From a virus, in IMG/VR virus record IMGVR_UViG_3300034093_003652, positions 1 through 39,548 of that record: a stretch of DNA of 39,548 nucleotides; one strand, 5' to 3'. Below are positions 24,630 to 31,310 of the stretch, one piece after another. Under the pieces are notes generated by a model. That model did not search any database and was not told the origin of the DNA. It saw only the letters and a program-made list of their open reading frames with translations. The position numbers and the translations under genes were made by a program. Numbering within the stretch: position 1 is the stretch's first letter; each line of letters starts with the position of its first letter.

Positions 24630-25517
24630 ATGATACGGTTAAAGTCGTTGTTGAATGAAGATGTCGATTGGTACATAAGAGAAGATGGAGATTGGAATTA
24701 TTCTAAAATCGAATCAAGTAAAAGTGCACGGGATATTGCGCAATTGCTTAGACGTTCCAGAGGCATATTCAACGATGACGAAGCTGTAGCAGAGGCTGCA
24801 TTTATTGCAATGACTAAATCTAATATTTATGATGCAGTAAAAAAGTCATTAAGCCGAGATCCATATGGATATGTTTCATCTTTTATATCAACTGGTAACA
24901 TGTATCACAAACAATCAATTGATACTTCCTATAGAAAAATTCTAGCCAACAAAAAGAAAGCTAGTACTACAGCTGCCGCAACTACTACACCCGCTCCATC
25001 CGGTAATCCCATGACTCAAAGTTTTAAAAATTTAATTAAAAGTTGGGAAAATAGCAAATCATATAAACCGGGAGGATGGAATCCAAAAAAAGAAAAATGG
25101 TATCCACATAAAAGTCCCGAAGGTGGAACTCCTACTATTGCATATGGACACAAATTAACAGAACAAGATGTACTCACCGGTAAATTTAAAAACGGATTAA
25201 CTGACAGTGAAGCATTGAGATTGTTTGATTCGGATCTATTAACAGCACAAAACAAAGCAATGAAGTTAATTCCAAAATTTGCAAAACTTCCAACAGCAAC
25301 AAAACAAGCATTGATTAATTCATGTTATCGAGGCGAGATGTCTAACGAAAAAATGCCGAAAACATTGAAATTGATGCGCGATGGGAAATGGAAAGAAGCT
25401 GCAGCTGAATATTTAGATAATGAAGAGTATCGCGAAGCTGGTGCTAACGTTCGTGGCAGAATGGAATGGAATGCACGTCAATTTGCGGCAACTAGTAAAT
25501 TTGGATTCGTTTCATAA
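24630..25517 (+). CDS. Lysozyme (GH24, T4-type) with leader and linker
   Basis: This 295-residue protein has three parts. An N-terminal part starts MIRLKSLLNEDVDWY. A Thr/Ala/Pro linker lies at about 112-127. The C-terminal part is a T4-type lysozyme domain with the general acid E140 in LIKSWENSKSY, TPTIAYGHKL as the Thr and G-H turn, and a late GRMEWNARQFAA block. The second catalytic aspartate of T4 lysozyme is not obvious, because a 17-residue insertion (KPGGWNPKKEKWYPHK) lies there. It may be a virion-associated lysin rather than the main endolysin. TAGGAA precedes the start. Confidence 0.75.
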   Translation: MIRLKSLLNEDVDWYIREDGDWNYSKIESSKSARDIAQLLRRSRGIFNDDEAVAEAAFIAMTKSNIYDAVKKSLSRDPYGYVSSFISTGNMYHKQSIDTSYRKILANKKKASTTAAATTTPAPSGNPMTQSFKNLIKSWENSKSYKPGGWNPKKEKWYPHKSPEGGTPTIAYGHKLTEQDVLTGKFKNGLTDSEALRLFDSDLLTAQNKAMKLIPKFAKLPTATKQALINSCYRGEMSNEKMPKTLKLMRDGKWKEAAAEYLDNEEYREAGANVRGRMEWNARQFAATSKFGFVS

Positions 25518-25529
25518 AATACTTATTAT
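25501..25529 (+). promoter_or_regulatory. Promoter: TTGGAT-N17-TATTAT
   Basis: TTGGAT at 25501-25506 lies in the end of the lysozyme gene; TATTAT is at 25524-25529, exactly 17 bases on. It ends five bases before ATG 25535, predicting a leaderless mRNA for the UVR-ClpS pair. Confidence 0.6.
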
Positions 25530-25534
25530 AAGTT

Positions 25535-25735
25535 ATGGAAACAGAAAATTTTATTAACAAGCTATTGATATCATCTATCAATCACATGAAAACCAATTCT
25601 TGGGAATGGCCCGAACATTGGGACATGTCTCGCAAATTGCGTTTTCTAGATCAATGTTTGAAATATGCTGAACAAAATGAGTTTTATGAACAATGCGCAA
25701 TTATCCGGGATGTCCAAAAAACAATCAACATCTAA
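25535..25735 (+). CDS. UVR-motif small protein
   Basis: This 66-residue protein ends in KLRFLDQCLKYAEQNEFYEQ followed by CAIIRD, a clear UVR motif: hydrophobic heptads, then (F/Y)E-x-x-A-x-x-RD. UVR motifs mediate the UvrB-UvrC contact and also occur in ClpC/ClpA-type unfoldases and their regulator McsA. The gene overlaps the clpS gene by 26 bases, so a link to the Clp machinery is at least as likely as DNA repair. It has its own promoter match, whose hexamer ends five bases before the start. Confidence 0.65.
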   Translation: METENFINKLLISSINHMKTNSWEWPEHWDMSRKLRFLDQCLKYAEQNEFYEQCAIIRDVQKTINI

Positions 25736-25982
25736 ACGAGGTCAATGGCAAATAATATTGCATGACGATGATCGTAATACATTTGATCATGTAATCGATT
25801 GTTTAGTTGAAGTTTGCGGCCATAATTATTATCAGGCAGTTCAATGTGCTACAATCACTCACAACAACAATCAATGTTCTATATTTGTAGATGATTGGTA
25901 TACTTGTGAAGATGTCGGTGATATGCTGCAACGAAATGGCTTAACGATATCAGTTACAAAATTTAAAAACAAAAAACGATGA
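25710..25982 (+). CDS. clpS: ClpS-like adaptor protein
   Basis: The start at 25710 gives 90 residues beginning MSKKQSTSKRGQW, as expected for ClpS: a short polar N-tail, then the core. The core reads QIILHDDDRNTFDHVIDCLV, then AVQCATITHNNNQ and GLTISVTKF, close to Bacteroidota ClpS as I recall it. ClpS delivers N-degron substrates to ClpA or ClpC. The key pocket residues of E. coli ClpS are N34, D35, D36 and H66. Here they read D, D, D and H, so the asparagine that holds the substrate N-terminus is replaced. It overlaps the UVR gene and is followed by an ATGA junction. Confidence 0.8.
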   Translation: MSKKQSTSKRGQWQIILHDDDRNTFDHVIDCLVEVCGHNYYQAVQCATITHNNNQCSIFVDDWYTCEDVGDMLQRNGLTISVTKFKNKKR

Positions 25983-26155
25983 ATTGGTTTCGTAAGATTA
26001 GAATCGGAATGCTTCATGCAACGTACCACAGAAACATGAAACGTGCTGAAGGTGCAAGACAACAGCAAGATGTCTTGCGTTTTAAAAAATACATTTACCG
26101 GGCCGAAGATGCTTGGAAACGATTGGTTATATTAACAGAAAAAATAAAAAAATAA
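25979..26155 (+). CDS. 58-residue basic protein
   Basis: ATG 25979 overlaps the clpS stop (ATGA) and the frame ends at TAA 26153-26155, which shares a base with the next ATG. The product is 58 residues, strongly basic and helical, beginning MNWFRKIRIGMLHATYHRN and containing AEGARQQQDVLRF. Coupling at both ends makes it very likely real. No family is recognised. It is too short for many gene finders. Confidence 0.65.
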   Translation: MNWFRKIRIGMLHATYHRNMKRAEGARQQQDVLRFKKYIYRAEDAWKRLVILTEKIKK

Positions 26156-26541
26156 TGGGAAAAAAATCAGCATATTCTGGCGAGTCAGCCAAAGATAGAT
26201 CCATCAACGCGATGGATAAATTTATTTCAAAAAATGCTGCTAAAAAGGCACATGAACAAATGTTACCGGGACGAAGAAAAGATCCTAACATTGCAATGGA
26301 ATTGTGGCCTTTGAAAGACCAACTTGAATATTGGGAAAACAGAACCGATGCAGATCGTTTTGATGAAATGTATTCAGCCTATTCTACGTGGTATGCTGAA
26401 GTAAAACAACGAAGCGGAGTATATCATGCAACCTTTTTAGACTTTACAAGCAAGTTAAAAACCGAAATGAAAACGATGTGGGAGACTAAAACAACTCCTA
26501 AAGATGCGGTATTAATGTTGAGAAAACACGGAGTATATTAA
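26155..26541 (+). CDS. Charged helical protein of unknown function
   Basis: The start at 26155 shares a base with the stop of the upstream 58-residue gene (TAATG). An upstream ATG at 26113 would overlap that gene and is less likely. The 128 residues begin MGKKSAYSGESAKDRSINAM and are mostly amphipathic and charged, with WPLKDQLEYWENRTDADRFDE in the middle. I see no catalytic motif. It is coupled to the HNH gene by a shared base. Confidence 0.5.
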   Translation: MGKKSAYSGESAKDRSINAMDKFISKNAAKKAHEQMLPGRRKDPNIAMELWPLKDQLEYWENRTDADRFDEMYSAYSTWYAEVKQRSGVYHATFLDFTSKLKTEMKTMWETKTTPKDAVLMLRKHGVY

Positions 26542-27092
26542 TGAGCCAACAGTATAAATACGTTTATGGACGAGGTCGATCTGCTTTTGATTTACCGGAA
26601 TCTGATATTCGTTATGCTATGGCTAATACTAAATCAAATGCAGAAGCGGCTAGGTTTTTAAAGATATCATTTACTACCTACAAGAAATATGCTAAGATGT
26701 ACGTTGATTCGGAAACGGGACGTACGCTGTATGATTTGCATACCAATCAAGCCGGTGTTGGAATAACAAAGGATGTATGCAAAGCATCGTCAGGCCCTTA
26801 TTCTATAGACCAAATACTTCAAGGAAAATATCCAAACTATCCTACATGGAAACTGCGTAATCGATTATTAGCATTAAACATTTTTCCGGAAGCGTGTGCT
26901 TGTTGCGGATATGCAGAACGCCGAGTAACTGATGATACAGTTCCTTTGTTATTGGATCATATAGATGGAGATGATACTAATCATCGCGTAGAAAATTTGC
27001 AAATGCTTTGCTTGAATTGTTACTATCAACAAGTAGCAAATCCATTTAAACGAGACAAAGAATTGTTTTGGAATTATAATATGTTGGGTTGA
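26541..27092 (+). CDS. HNH endonuclease with N-terminal helix-turn-helix-like region
   Basis: This 183-residue protein has a C-terminal zinc-supported HNH site. CACCGY and CLNC are the two cysteine pairs, and LLLDHIDGDDTNHRVENLQML supplies the DH, N-H and N residues of the beta-beta-alpha metal finger. The N-terminal part (SDIRYAMANTKSNAEAARFL, then FTTYKKYAKMY) looks like a helix-turn-helix that would choose the DNA site. It may be a free-standing homing endonuclease or an HNH nuclease for host or rival-phage DNA. Preceded by a TAATG junction. Confidence 0.75.
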   Translation: MSQQYKYVYGRGRSAFDLPESDIRYAMANTKSNAEAARFLKISFTTYKKYAKMYVDSETGRTLYDLHTNQAGVGITKDVCKASSGPYSIDQILQGKYPNYPTWKLRNRLLALNIFPEACACCGYAERRVTDDTVPLLLDHIDGDDTNHRVENLQMLCLNCYYQQVANPFKRDKELFWNYNMLG

Positions 27093-27096
27093 TATT
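27068..27096 (+). promoter_or_regulatory. Promoter: TTGGAA-N17-GATATT
   Basis: TTGGAA at 27068-27073 in the end of the HNH gene, 17 bases, then GATATT at 27091-27096. The start 27104 follows seven bases later. The hexamer has one mismatch to TATATT; the spacing is exact. Confidence 0.55.
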
Positions 27097-27103
27097 TATT
27101 AAT

Positions 27104-27853
27104 ATGATATCAATGAAAACTCTTATAATTGAAGGACGTTACGATAGCATAGTGTCGGATTTATCTAACCGATTACTAAGAATCGTAAAAGACAGTTACA
27201 GTGCCGTTAATCAACGCAATGGAGAGTTTTCCGGACAAAAGATATATTTTAAACGAGGTGAATCTGTACCTAGCATAGATGACGATACAGCATTTCCTCA
27301 CGTTTATTTTGAAGAAGTAGAAAACGCTACAATACCATTAGAATTCTATTTGCAATTCAAAATACAATGGATACAAGGATTTGATGATTATCGTGTCGGT
27401 GGAGATGCATACAACGAAACCAAACGAACTTCGGATGATATGCCTTTGATAGAAATACGATTGGAAATGGATCCGGCAGATTATCCTAAAATACTAAGCA
27501 CGGTTGCAATGGATCTGCGTGACACTTTGCGTCATGAAATAGAACACACAACGCAATCCGGATGGAATACAATTGATAGCAAATACATTCCATCAGATCA
27601 AGCACTACGTAAAAAGATTCAATCAGGCCAATTGCCACCATCGCGATACTTTACATTGCCAAAAGAAACGCCGGCAATGATTCAAGGTTTATACACCAAA
27701 GCCAAAAAAAGCAAACGTCCATTCGCACAAGTAGTGAATGACTATTTGAACTTGTGGGTTAGCAACGGAACTATTACGGAAACGGAAAAACAAAACATAC
27801 TTAAAACTTGGAAGACATATCTTCCTAAAATGGGAATACGTCAGGAGTTGTAA
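27104..27853 (+). CDS. HExxH protein with EGRYD leader
   Basis: I start at ATG 27104, just after the promoter box; ATG 27113 (MKTLIIEGRYD) is also possible, and TTG 27089 is unlikely. The product of about 249 residues contains DTLRHEIEHTTQ, an HExxH metal motif at residues 144-148, which suggests a zinc peptidase-like fold. The leader MKTLIIE-GRYD fits a T4-like prohead-protease site (small or hydrophobic residue, x, E, then G). Proteins starting with EGRYD are frequent in large myoviruses. Function is unproven. Confidence 0.55.
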   Translation: MISMKTLIIEGRYDSIVSDLSNRLLRIVKDSYSAVNQRNGEFSGQKIYFKRGESVPSIDDDTAFPHVYFEEVENATIPLEFYLQFKIQWIQGFDDYRVGGDAYNETKRTSDDMPLIEIRLEMDPADYPKILSTVAMDLRDTLRHEIEHTTQSGWNTIDSKYIPSDQALRKKIQSGQLPPSRYFTLPKETPAMIQGLYTKAKKSKRPFAQVVNDYLNLWVSNGTITETEKQNILKTWKTYLPKMGIRQEL

Positions 27854-28575
27854 TGACATTAGATGAATTTTTTAAAAACGAAGATTTACGACGTTGGGTC
27901 AAAGAAAAATGGGTTGACCAACATGGCAGACCTTGTGGCAATGACAAAACCAAAGGCGTAAAAAAATGTCGTCCTAGTCGCAAAGTTTCTAAGGATACTC
28001 CTAAAACATGGAGTTCATTTGATAAAAAAGAAAAAGATGCTCTCGTACGGCAAAAGCGTCGTGTTGGAATGGGTAAACGAACTCCGAAGGCTGAGGAAGT
28101 GTCATTAGAAGAAAAGAAAAAAGCAAAACGAGATGCGTGTTATCACAAAGTAAAGGCTCGTTACGATGTTTGGCCATCTGCATATGGATCATTAGCTTTA
28201 TCAAAATGTCGTAATGTCGGAGCAAAAAATTGGGGAAATAAAACAAAGGAATCTATGGAAGAAATGTCAATATGCAATGGATGTGCAATTGCAATGTTAG
28301 AAGATATTAAAGCTGGTAAATTTGATGTAATCTCAGAGGCTAAGTATCAAGGACGTACCGTTAAATTAGGTAAACCAATGCAAGGTGATGTTAAGAAGTT
28401 TAAAGTTTATGTTAAGAATGACAAAGGCAACGTTGTAAAGGTTAACTTTGGTGACCCTAATATGAGAATCCGTAAAAGCAATCCAGCACGTAGACGTTCA
28501 TTTAGAGCCAGACACCGTTGTGATACTCCAGGACCAAGATGGAAAGCAAGATATTGGTCTTGTAGAAAATGGTAA
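27853..28575 (+). CDS. Modular basic, cysteine-containing phage protein
   Basis: This 240-residue protein is a chain of short modules. WVDQHGRPCGNDKTKG and KKCRPSRKVSKDTPKTW form a DUF6321/DUF5872-like basic block. DACYHKVKARYDVWPSAYGS and LSKCRNVGAKNWG form a YDVWPSAYAS module. An acidic helix follows with CNGC. The C-terminus has VKLGKPMQGDVKKFKVYV and then FRARHRCDTPGPRWKARYW. The last block, ending in WSCRKW, recurs in phage head or DNA-binding proteins. It starts in a TAATG junction. A role in DNA packaging or as an internal protein is possible. Confidence 0.55.
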   Translation: MTLDEFFKNEDLRRWVKEKWVDQHGRPCGNDKTKGVKKCRPSRKVSKDTPKTWSSFDKKEKDALVRQKRRVGMGKRTPKAEEVSLEEKKKAKRDACYHKVKARYDVWPSAYGSLALSKCRNVGAKNWGNKTKESMEEMSICNGCAIAMLEDIKAGKFDVISEAKYQGRTVKLGKPMQGDVKKFKVYVKNDKGNVVKVNFGDPNMRIRKSNPARRRSFRARHRCDTPGPRWKARYWSCRKW

Positions 28576-28576
28576 T

Positions 28577-28605
28577 TTGGAATTTAAATTGTTTATTATT
28601 ATAAT
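28577..28605 (+). promoter_or_regulatory. Promoter: TTGGAA-N17-TATAAT
   Basis: TTGGAA at 28577-28582, 17 bases, then a perfect TATAAT at 28600-28605. It ends five bases before ATG 28611. One of the best matches to the window-wide pattern. Confidence 0.65.
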
Positions 28606-28610
28606 AGGAT

Positions 28611-28793
28611 ATGGATATGGCAGATCAAATTGAAGAAATAATGATGGAAGCGTACGCGTACGGAATCCATAATGAAGTATTAGATACGGTAACTCAACTA
28701 CAGCATCAATTCCTACATGATCGAGTTGCATTGTATGAAACTGCATTTCAACAAACTATGTCACGTTATGAACAACCAAACTCTGAAAATTAA
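28611..28793 (+). CDS. Small acidic helical protein
   Basis: This 60-residue protein begins MDMADQIEEIMMEAYAYG and is a single amphipathic acidic helix region without a family motif. Two starts are possible, 28611 and 28617. A TATAAT hexamer ends five bases before the first, which would make its mRNA leaderless; AGGAT lies six bases before the second. It overlaps the following basic gene by 26 bases. Confidence 0.5.
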   Translation: MDMADQIEEIMMEAYAYGIHNEVLDTVTQLQHQFLHDRVALYETAFQQTMSRYEQPNSEN

Positions 28794-28920
28794 TTTAGCG
28801 GCTTCAAGAGAGTCACAACGACAACAAGGTTACTTCGATGGCCGGTTTGTTCCGAGAGTCGAACAATCTAAAAAAACATACACCCGCAAACACAAACACA
28901 AAAAACATGCACATGAATAA
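28768..28920 (+). CDS. 50-residue basic protein, His/Lys-rich tail
   Basis: I start at ATG 28768, giving MNNQTLKINLAASRESQRQQ and a tail of lysines and histidines (RKHKHKKHAHE). An ATG at 28717 in the same frame would overlap the previous gene more deeply. Short basic proteins with such K/R/H tails are common in large phages and may bind RNA or DNA. It overlaps the following secreted protein by eight bases. Coding status is likely but not certain. Confidence 0.5.
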   Translation: MNNQTLKINLAASRESQRQQGYFDGRFVPRVEQSKKTYTRKHKHKKHAHE

Positions 28921-29977
28921 GATATTACTAGTATTTCTATTTTTAACTGGATTTGCAAATGCACAAACAGTTATTCGTTATGATTACATGGAAACATGGA
29001 ATTGGGCAGGGCTATGGTGGACTCCAGCAGCTACAGCCAATTGGTTTACTAATGCATCAGTTACTCCAACTGAAAGTGCTGTGTTGTATGGAATTGGCTC
29101 TGGTACTAGTGCTATAGAACAAGATTGGTATTCATTACCCAATGTCACCGGATTGGATGCTACAAAACAATATCAATTTAAATTTAGATTAGCTTCATAT
29201 ACATTTTCAAATCCAACAGCTACGACCCGTGGAGCTGATGTAGCTGACTATGTTTCCGTGCAAGTATCTACCAATGGCGGCGTATCTTACGTTAACGAAA
29301 TGAGAATAACGGGAAACAGCAACGCAACATGGCCATACACTGCAACGGGTACTATTACGCATACAGCAAATGGAACATTTACAAATTCAGCAGCACCCGT
29401 TGGCGATGTGTATCAAGCACCAAGCGGCGCATCCACTACCGGACCATCAACCATTACACTCAATTTACCTGCCGGCATTACGCAGGTTGCAGTTGATTTG
29501 TATTGCAGAGCCAATTCGGCAGGAGAAGAATGGTGGATTGACAACGTAGAACTAATTGAAGTTATTGCATTGCCGGTTGAGATGATATCATATGAAGCAC
29601 GAAGCACCAGCTTAGGCAATTTGTTAATTTGGAAAACTGCTTCCGAACACAACACATCTCATTACGAAATACAAAGAATGCAAGATGGTGACTTTAAAAC
29701 CATATCGCAAATACCTGCGGCAGGTAATAGTACTGAACTTCTTACATATACATTTGTAGACAATGAATTTGATTCGCAAATCAATTACTATCAAATTGTG
29801 CAATACGATAATGATGGATACTTTGAAATCTATGGACCAATATCAGTTGACAATAGCAAACAACGAGTAGTTGTAAAAGTCGTAAACATGTTAGGACAAA
29901 CTATCGATCCGCAATTTGAATCTGGAGCATACATTGAAATTTATGACGACGGTACCATGAAAAAAGTTATCAAATAA
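28913..29977 (+). CDS. Secreted protein with T9SS type A sorting domain
   Basis: I start at ATG 28913, giving a clean signal peptide MNKILLVFLFLTGFANAQ with cleavage after AQ. About 200 residues of beta-rich domain follow, with WWIDNVELIE at its end. Next comes an FN3-like module: LPVEMISYEARS, LIWKTASEHNTSHYEIQR, YTFVDNEF and YYQIVQYD are almost textbook for Bacteroidota secreted proteins. The last 36 residues (VVVKVVNMLGQTI, SGAYIEIYDDGTMKKVIK) match the T9SS type A C-terminal sorting domain. Such proteins cross the outer membrane by type IX secretion. Finding this inside a phage is unusual. Confidence 0.8.
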   Translation: MNKILLVFLFLTGFANAQTVIRYDYMETWNWAGLWWTPAATANWFTNASVTPTESAVLYGIGSGTSAIEQDWYSLPNVTGLDATKQYQFKFRLASYTFSNPTATTRGADVADYVSVQVSTNGGVSYVNEMRITGNSNATWPYTATGTITHTANGTFTNSAAPVGDVYQAPSGASTTGPSTITLNLPAGITQVAVDLYCRANSAGEEWWIDNVELIEVIALPVEMISYEARSTSLGNLLIWKTASEHNTSHYEIQRMQDGDFKTISQIPAAGNSTELLTYTFVDNEFDSQINYYQIVQYDNDGYFEIYGPISVDNSKQRVVVKVVNMLGQTIDPQFESGAYIEIYDDGTMKKVIK

Positions 29978-29978
29978 T

Positions 29979-30007
29979 TTGGTTTCGAACAAATAATTCA
30001 TTATATT
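29979..30007 (+). promoter_or_regulatory. Promoter: TTGGTT-N17-TATATT
   Basis: TTGGTT at 29979-29984, 17 bases, then TATATT at 30002-30007 within TATATTTATA. It starts just after the stop of the secreted-protein gene and precedes the AAA+ gene at 30028. The upstream 13 bases AAATAATTTGGTT are identical to those at 7624-7636. Confidence 0.7.
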
Positions 30008-30027
30008 TATAGTATAAAAAATGAGTT

Positions 30028-31170
30028 ATGAAAAGAAAGATTTTTGGTATTGTTAGAGATAACAAGGTATTTGAAGTGGGAACAGGCAGAGACATTTCAG
30101 CAATGTTCCGAGATGTTATGATTAAAGCCGCAGTTGAAAACGGCAAAGCATTAGCATTCGATGAAGAAACAGGTCGTGCAAGACAAGTAGAATTGTCAGA
30201 AGTACCAACCGAACCTATGCAACCTCAACAGAAAGCTGAACCCGTAGAAATGGATCCGGTGATGGCTCTTATTACCAATGCTGCTAACATTAAGCCCAAT
30301 GATTTAGAAATGTCTGACATCAAATGGAAGTATCTTGTTAGGTCGGCAGTTCGAGGCAAGAACATCATGATGGTTGGTCCTGCAGGATGTGGTAAGACAC
30401 AAGCAGCAAAGGCACTTCCCGTTGCAACGGATCGTCCATTCTTTTATTTTAACTTGGGTGCGACTCAAGATCCTAGAGCCACTCTTATTGGTAATACGCA
30501 TTTCAAATCCGGAGAGACTACCTTTGATGAATCTTCATTTGTTAAAGCAATTCAAACGGAGAATGCAGTTATTCTTCTAGATGAATTGTCCCGTGCGCAT
30601 CCAGAAGCTTGGAACATCTTGATGACAGTATTGGATGAAGGTCAACGTTATCTTAGATTGGATGAAGATATCGATTCGCCTACAATACAAGTAGCATCCG
30701 GAGTATCTTTCATTGCAACTGCAAACATTGGTACCGAGTATACATCCACCAGAGTATTAGATCGTGCATTGATGGATCGTTTTGAAATTATCGAAGTAGA
30801 CATTTTGACTTTGGAACGAGAAGAAGTATTGTTGGCTAAACGTTACGGTACCAAAGTGTCTGCAGATTTGATTCATGCAGTAGCAGACATTGCGGATGCT
30901 ACCCGTAAAGAATGGAGAAGTGAAACTGGCAAATTGACTACTATGATATCCACTCGTATGACGGTGCGTGTATGTGAATTGTTAGCAGATGGCTTTACGC
31001 TTTCCGAAGCATCCGAAGTAGCAATACTACCTTTCTTTGATGCATCAGGAGGTACGGATTCAGAAAGAACATTCGTTAAGCAGATTATTCAGAAACATAT
31101 GGCAACAGCCGAACAAGATATTTTCAATACAGGTACTGAAACTTCGTCAGACGAAGCAGTTCCATTTTAA
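30028..31170 (+). CDS. MoxR/CobS-type AAA+ ATPase
   Basis: This 380-residue protein has an N-terminal region of about 85 residues and then an AAA+ core. Walker A is GPAGCGKT at 117-124, Walker B is VILLDELSR with D185 and E186, sensor I is FIATANIG, and an arginine finger is in RVLDRALMDRFEI. This matches MoxR-like ATPases and the CobS subunit widespread in phages. These work with a VWA partner, which is the next gene, usually to remodel or insert metal into client proteins. A small helical C-terminal lid follows. It has its own promoter and a terminator downstream. Confidence 0.85.
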   Translation: MKRKIFGIVRDNKVFEVGTGRDISAMFRDVMIKAAVENGKALAFDEETGRARQVELSEVPTEPMQPQQKAEPVEMDPVMALITNAANIKPNDLEMSDIKWKYLVRSAVRGKNIMMVGPAGCGKTQAAKALPVATDRPFFYFNLGATQDPRATLIGNTHFKSGETTFDESSFVKAIQTENAVILLDELSRAHPEAWNILMTVLDEGQRYLRLDEDIDSPTIQVASGVSFIATANIGTEYTSTRVLDRALMDRFEIIEVDILTLEREEVLLAKRYGTKVSADLIHAVADIADATRKEWRSETGKLTTMISTRMTVRVCELLADGFTLSEASEVAILPFFDASGGTDSERTFVKQIIQKHMATAEQDIFNTGTETSSDEAVPF

Positions 31171-31187
31171 AATCTTTTTCATAGCTC

Positions 31188-31249
31188 AAAAAAGAAACAG
31201 TTACGGCTAAAACTCCCATTCGTTAATCAGCGGAGTCTGTTTCTTTTTT
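31188..31249 (+). terminator. Long-stem intrinsic terminator, possibly bidirectional
   Basis: The arms AAAAAAGAAACAG (31188-31200) and CTGTTTCTTTTTT (31237-31249) pair perfectly over 13 bases. The 3' arm ends in a U-run, and the 5' arm's A-run would give a U-run on the other strand. Inside, ACTCC (31212-31216) pairs with GGAGT (31232-31236), stacked directly on the outer stem on the 3' side and leaving an 11-base bulge on the 5' side. Confidence 0.75.
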
Positions 31250-31259
31250 AACTTTTCGG

Positions 31260-31288
31260 TTGGATCTTACTGAAAATTTCCTTATATT
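31260..31288 (+). promoter_or_regulatory. Promoter: TTGGAT-N17-TATATT
   Basis: TTGGAT at 31260-31265 and TATATT at 31283-31288 are 17 bases apart, just after the terminator. The preceding CGG is shared with the truncated site at 39520. ATG 31311 follows 22 bases later. Confidence 0.7.
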
Positions 31289-31310
31289 TATAATATAAAA
31301 TAATTGAGAT

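Noticed and set aside
28838-28912. A longer N-terminus for the T9SS cargo protein
   Set aside because: The signal peptide begins at 28913. An upstream extension would block Sec recognition and overlaps the basic 50-residue gene.
31142-31156. CTTCGTC-A-GACGAAG perfect inverted repeat
   Set aside because: It lies in the coding end of the AAA+ gene with a one-base centre and no following U-run; it is probably a codon accident rather than a signal.
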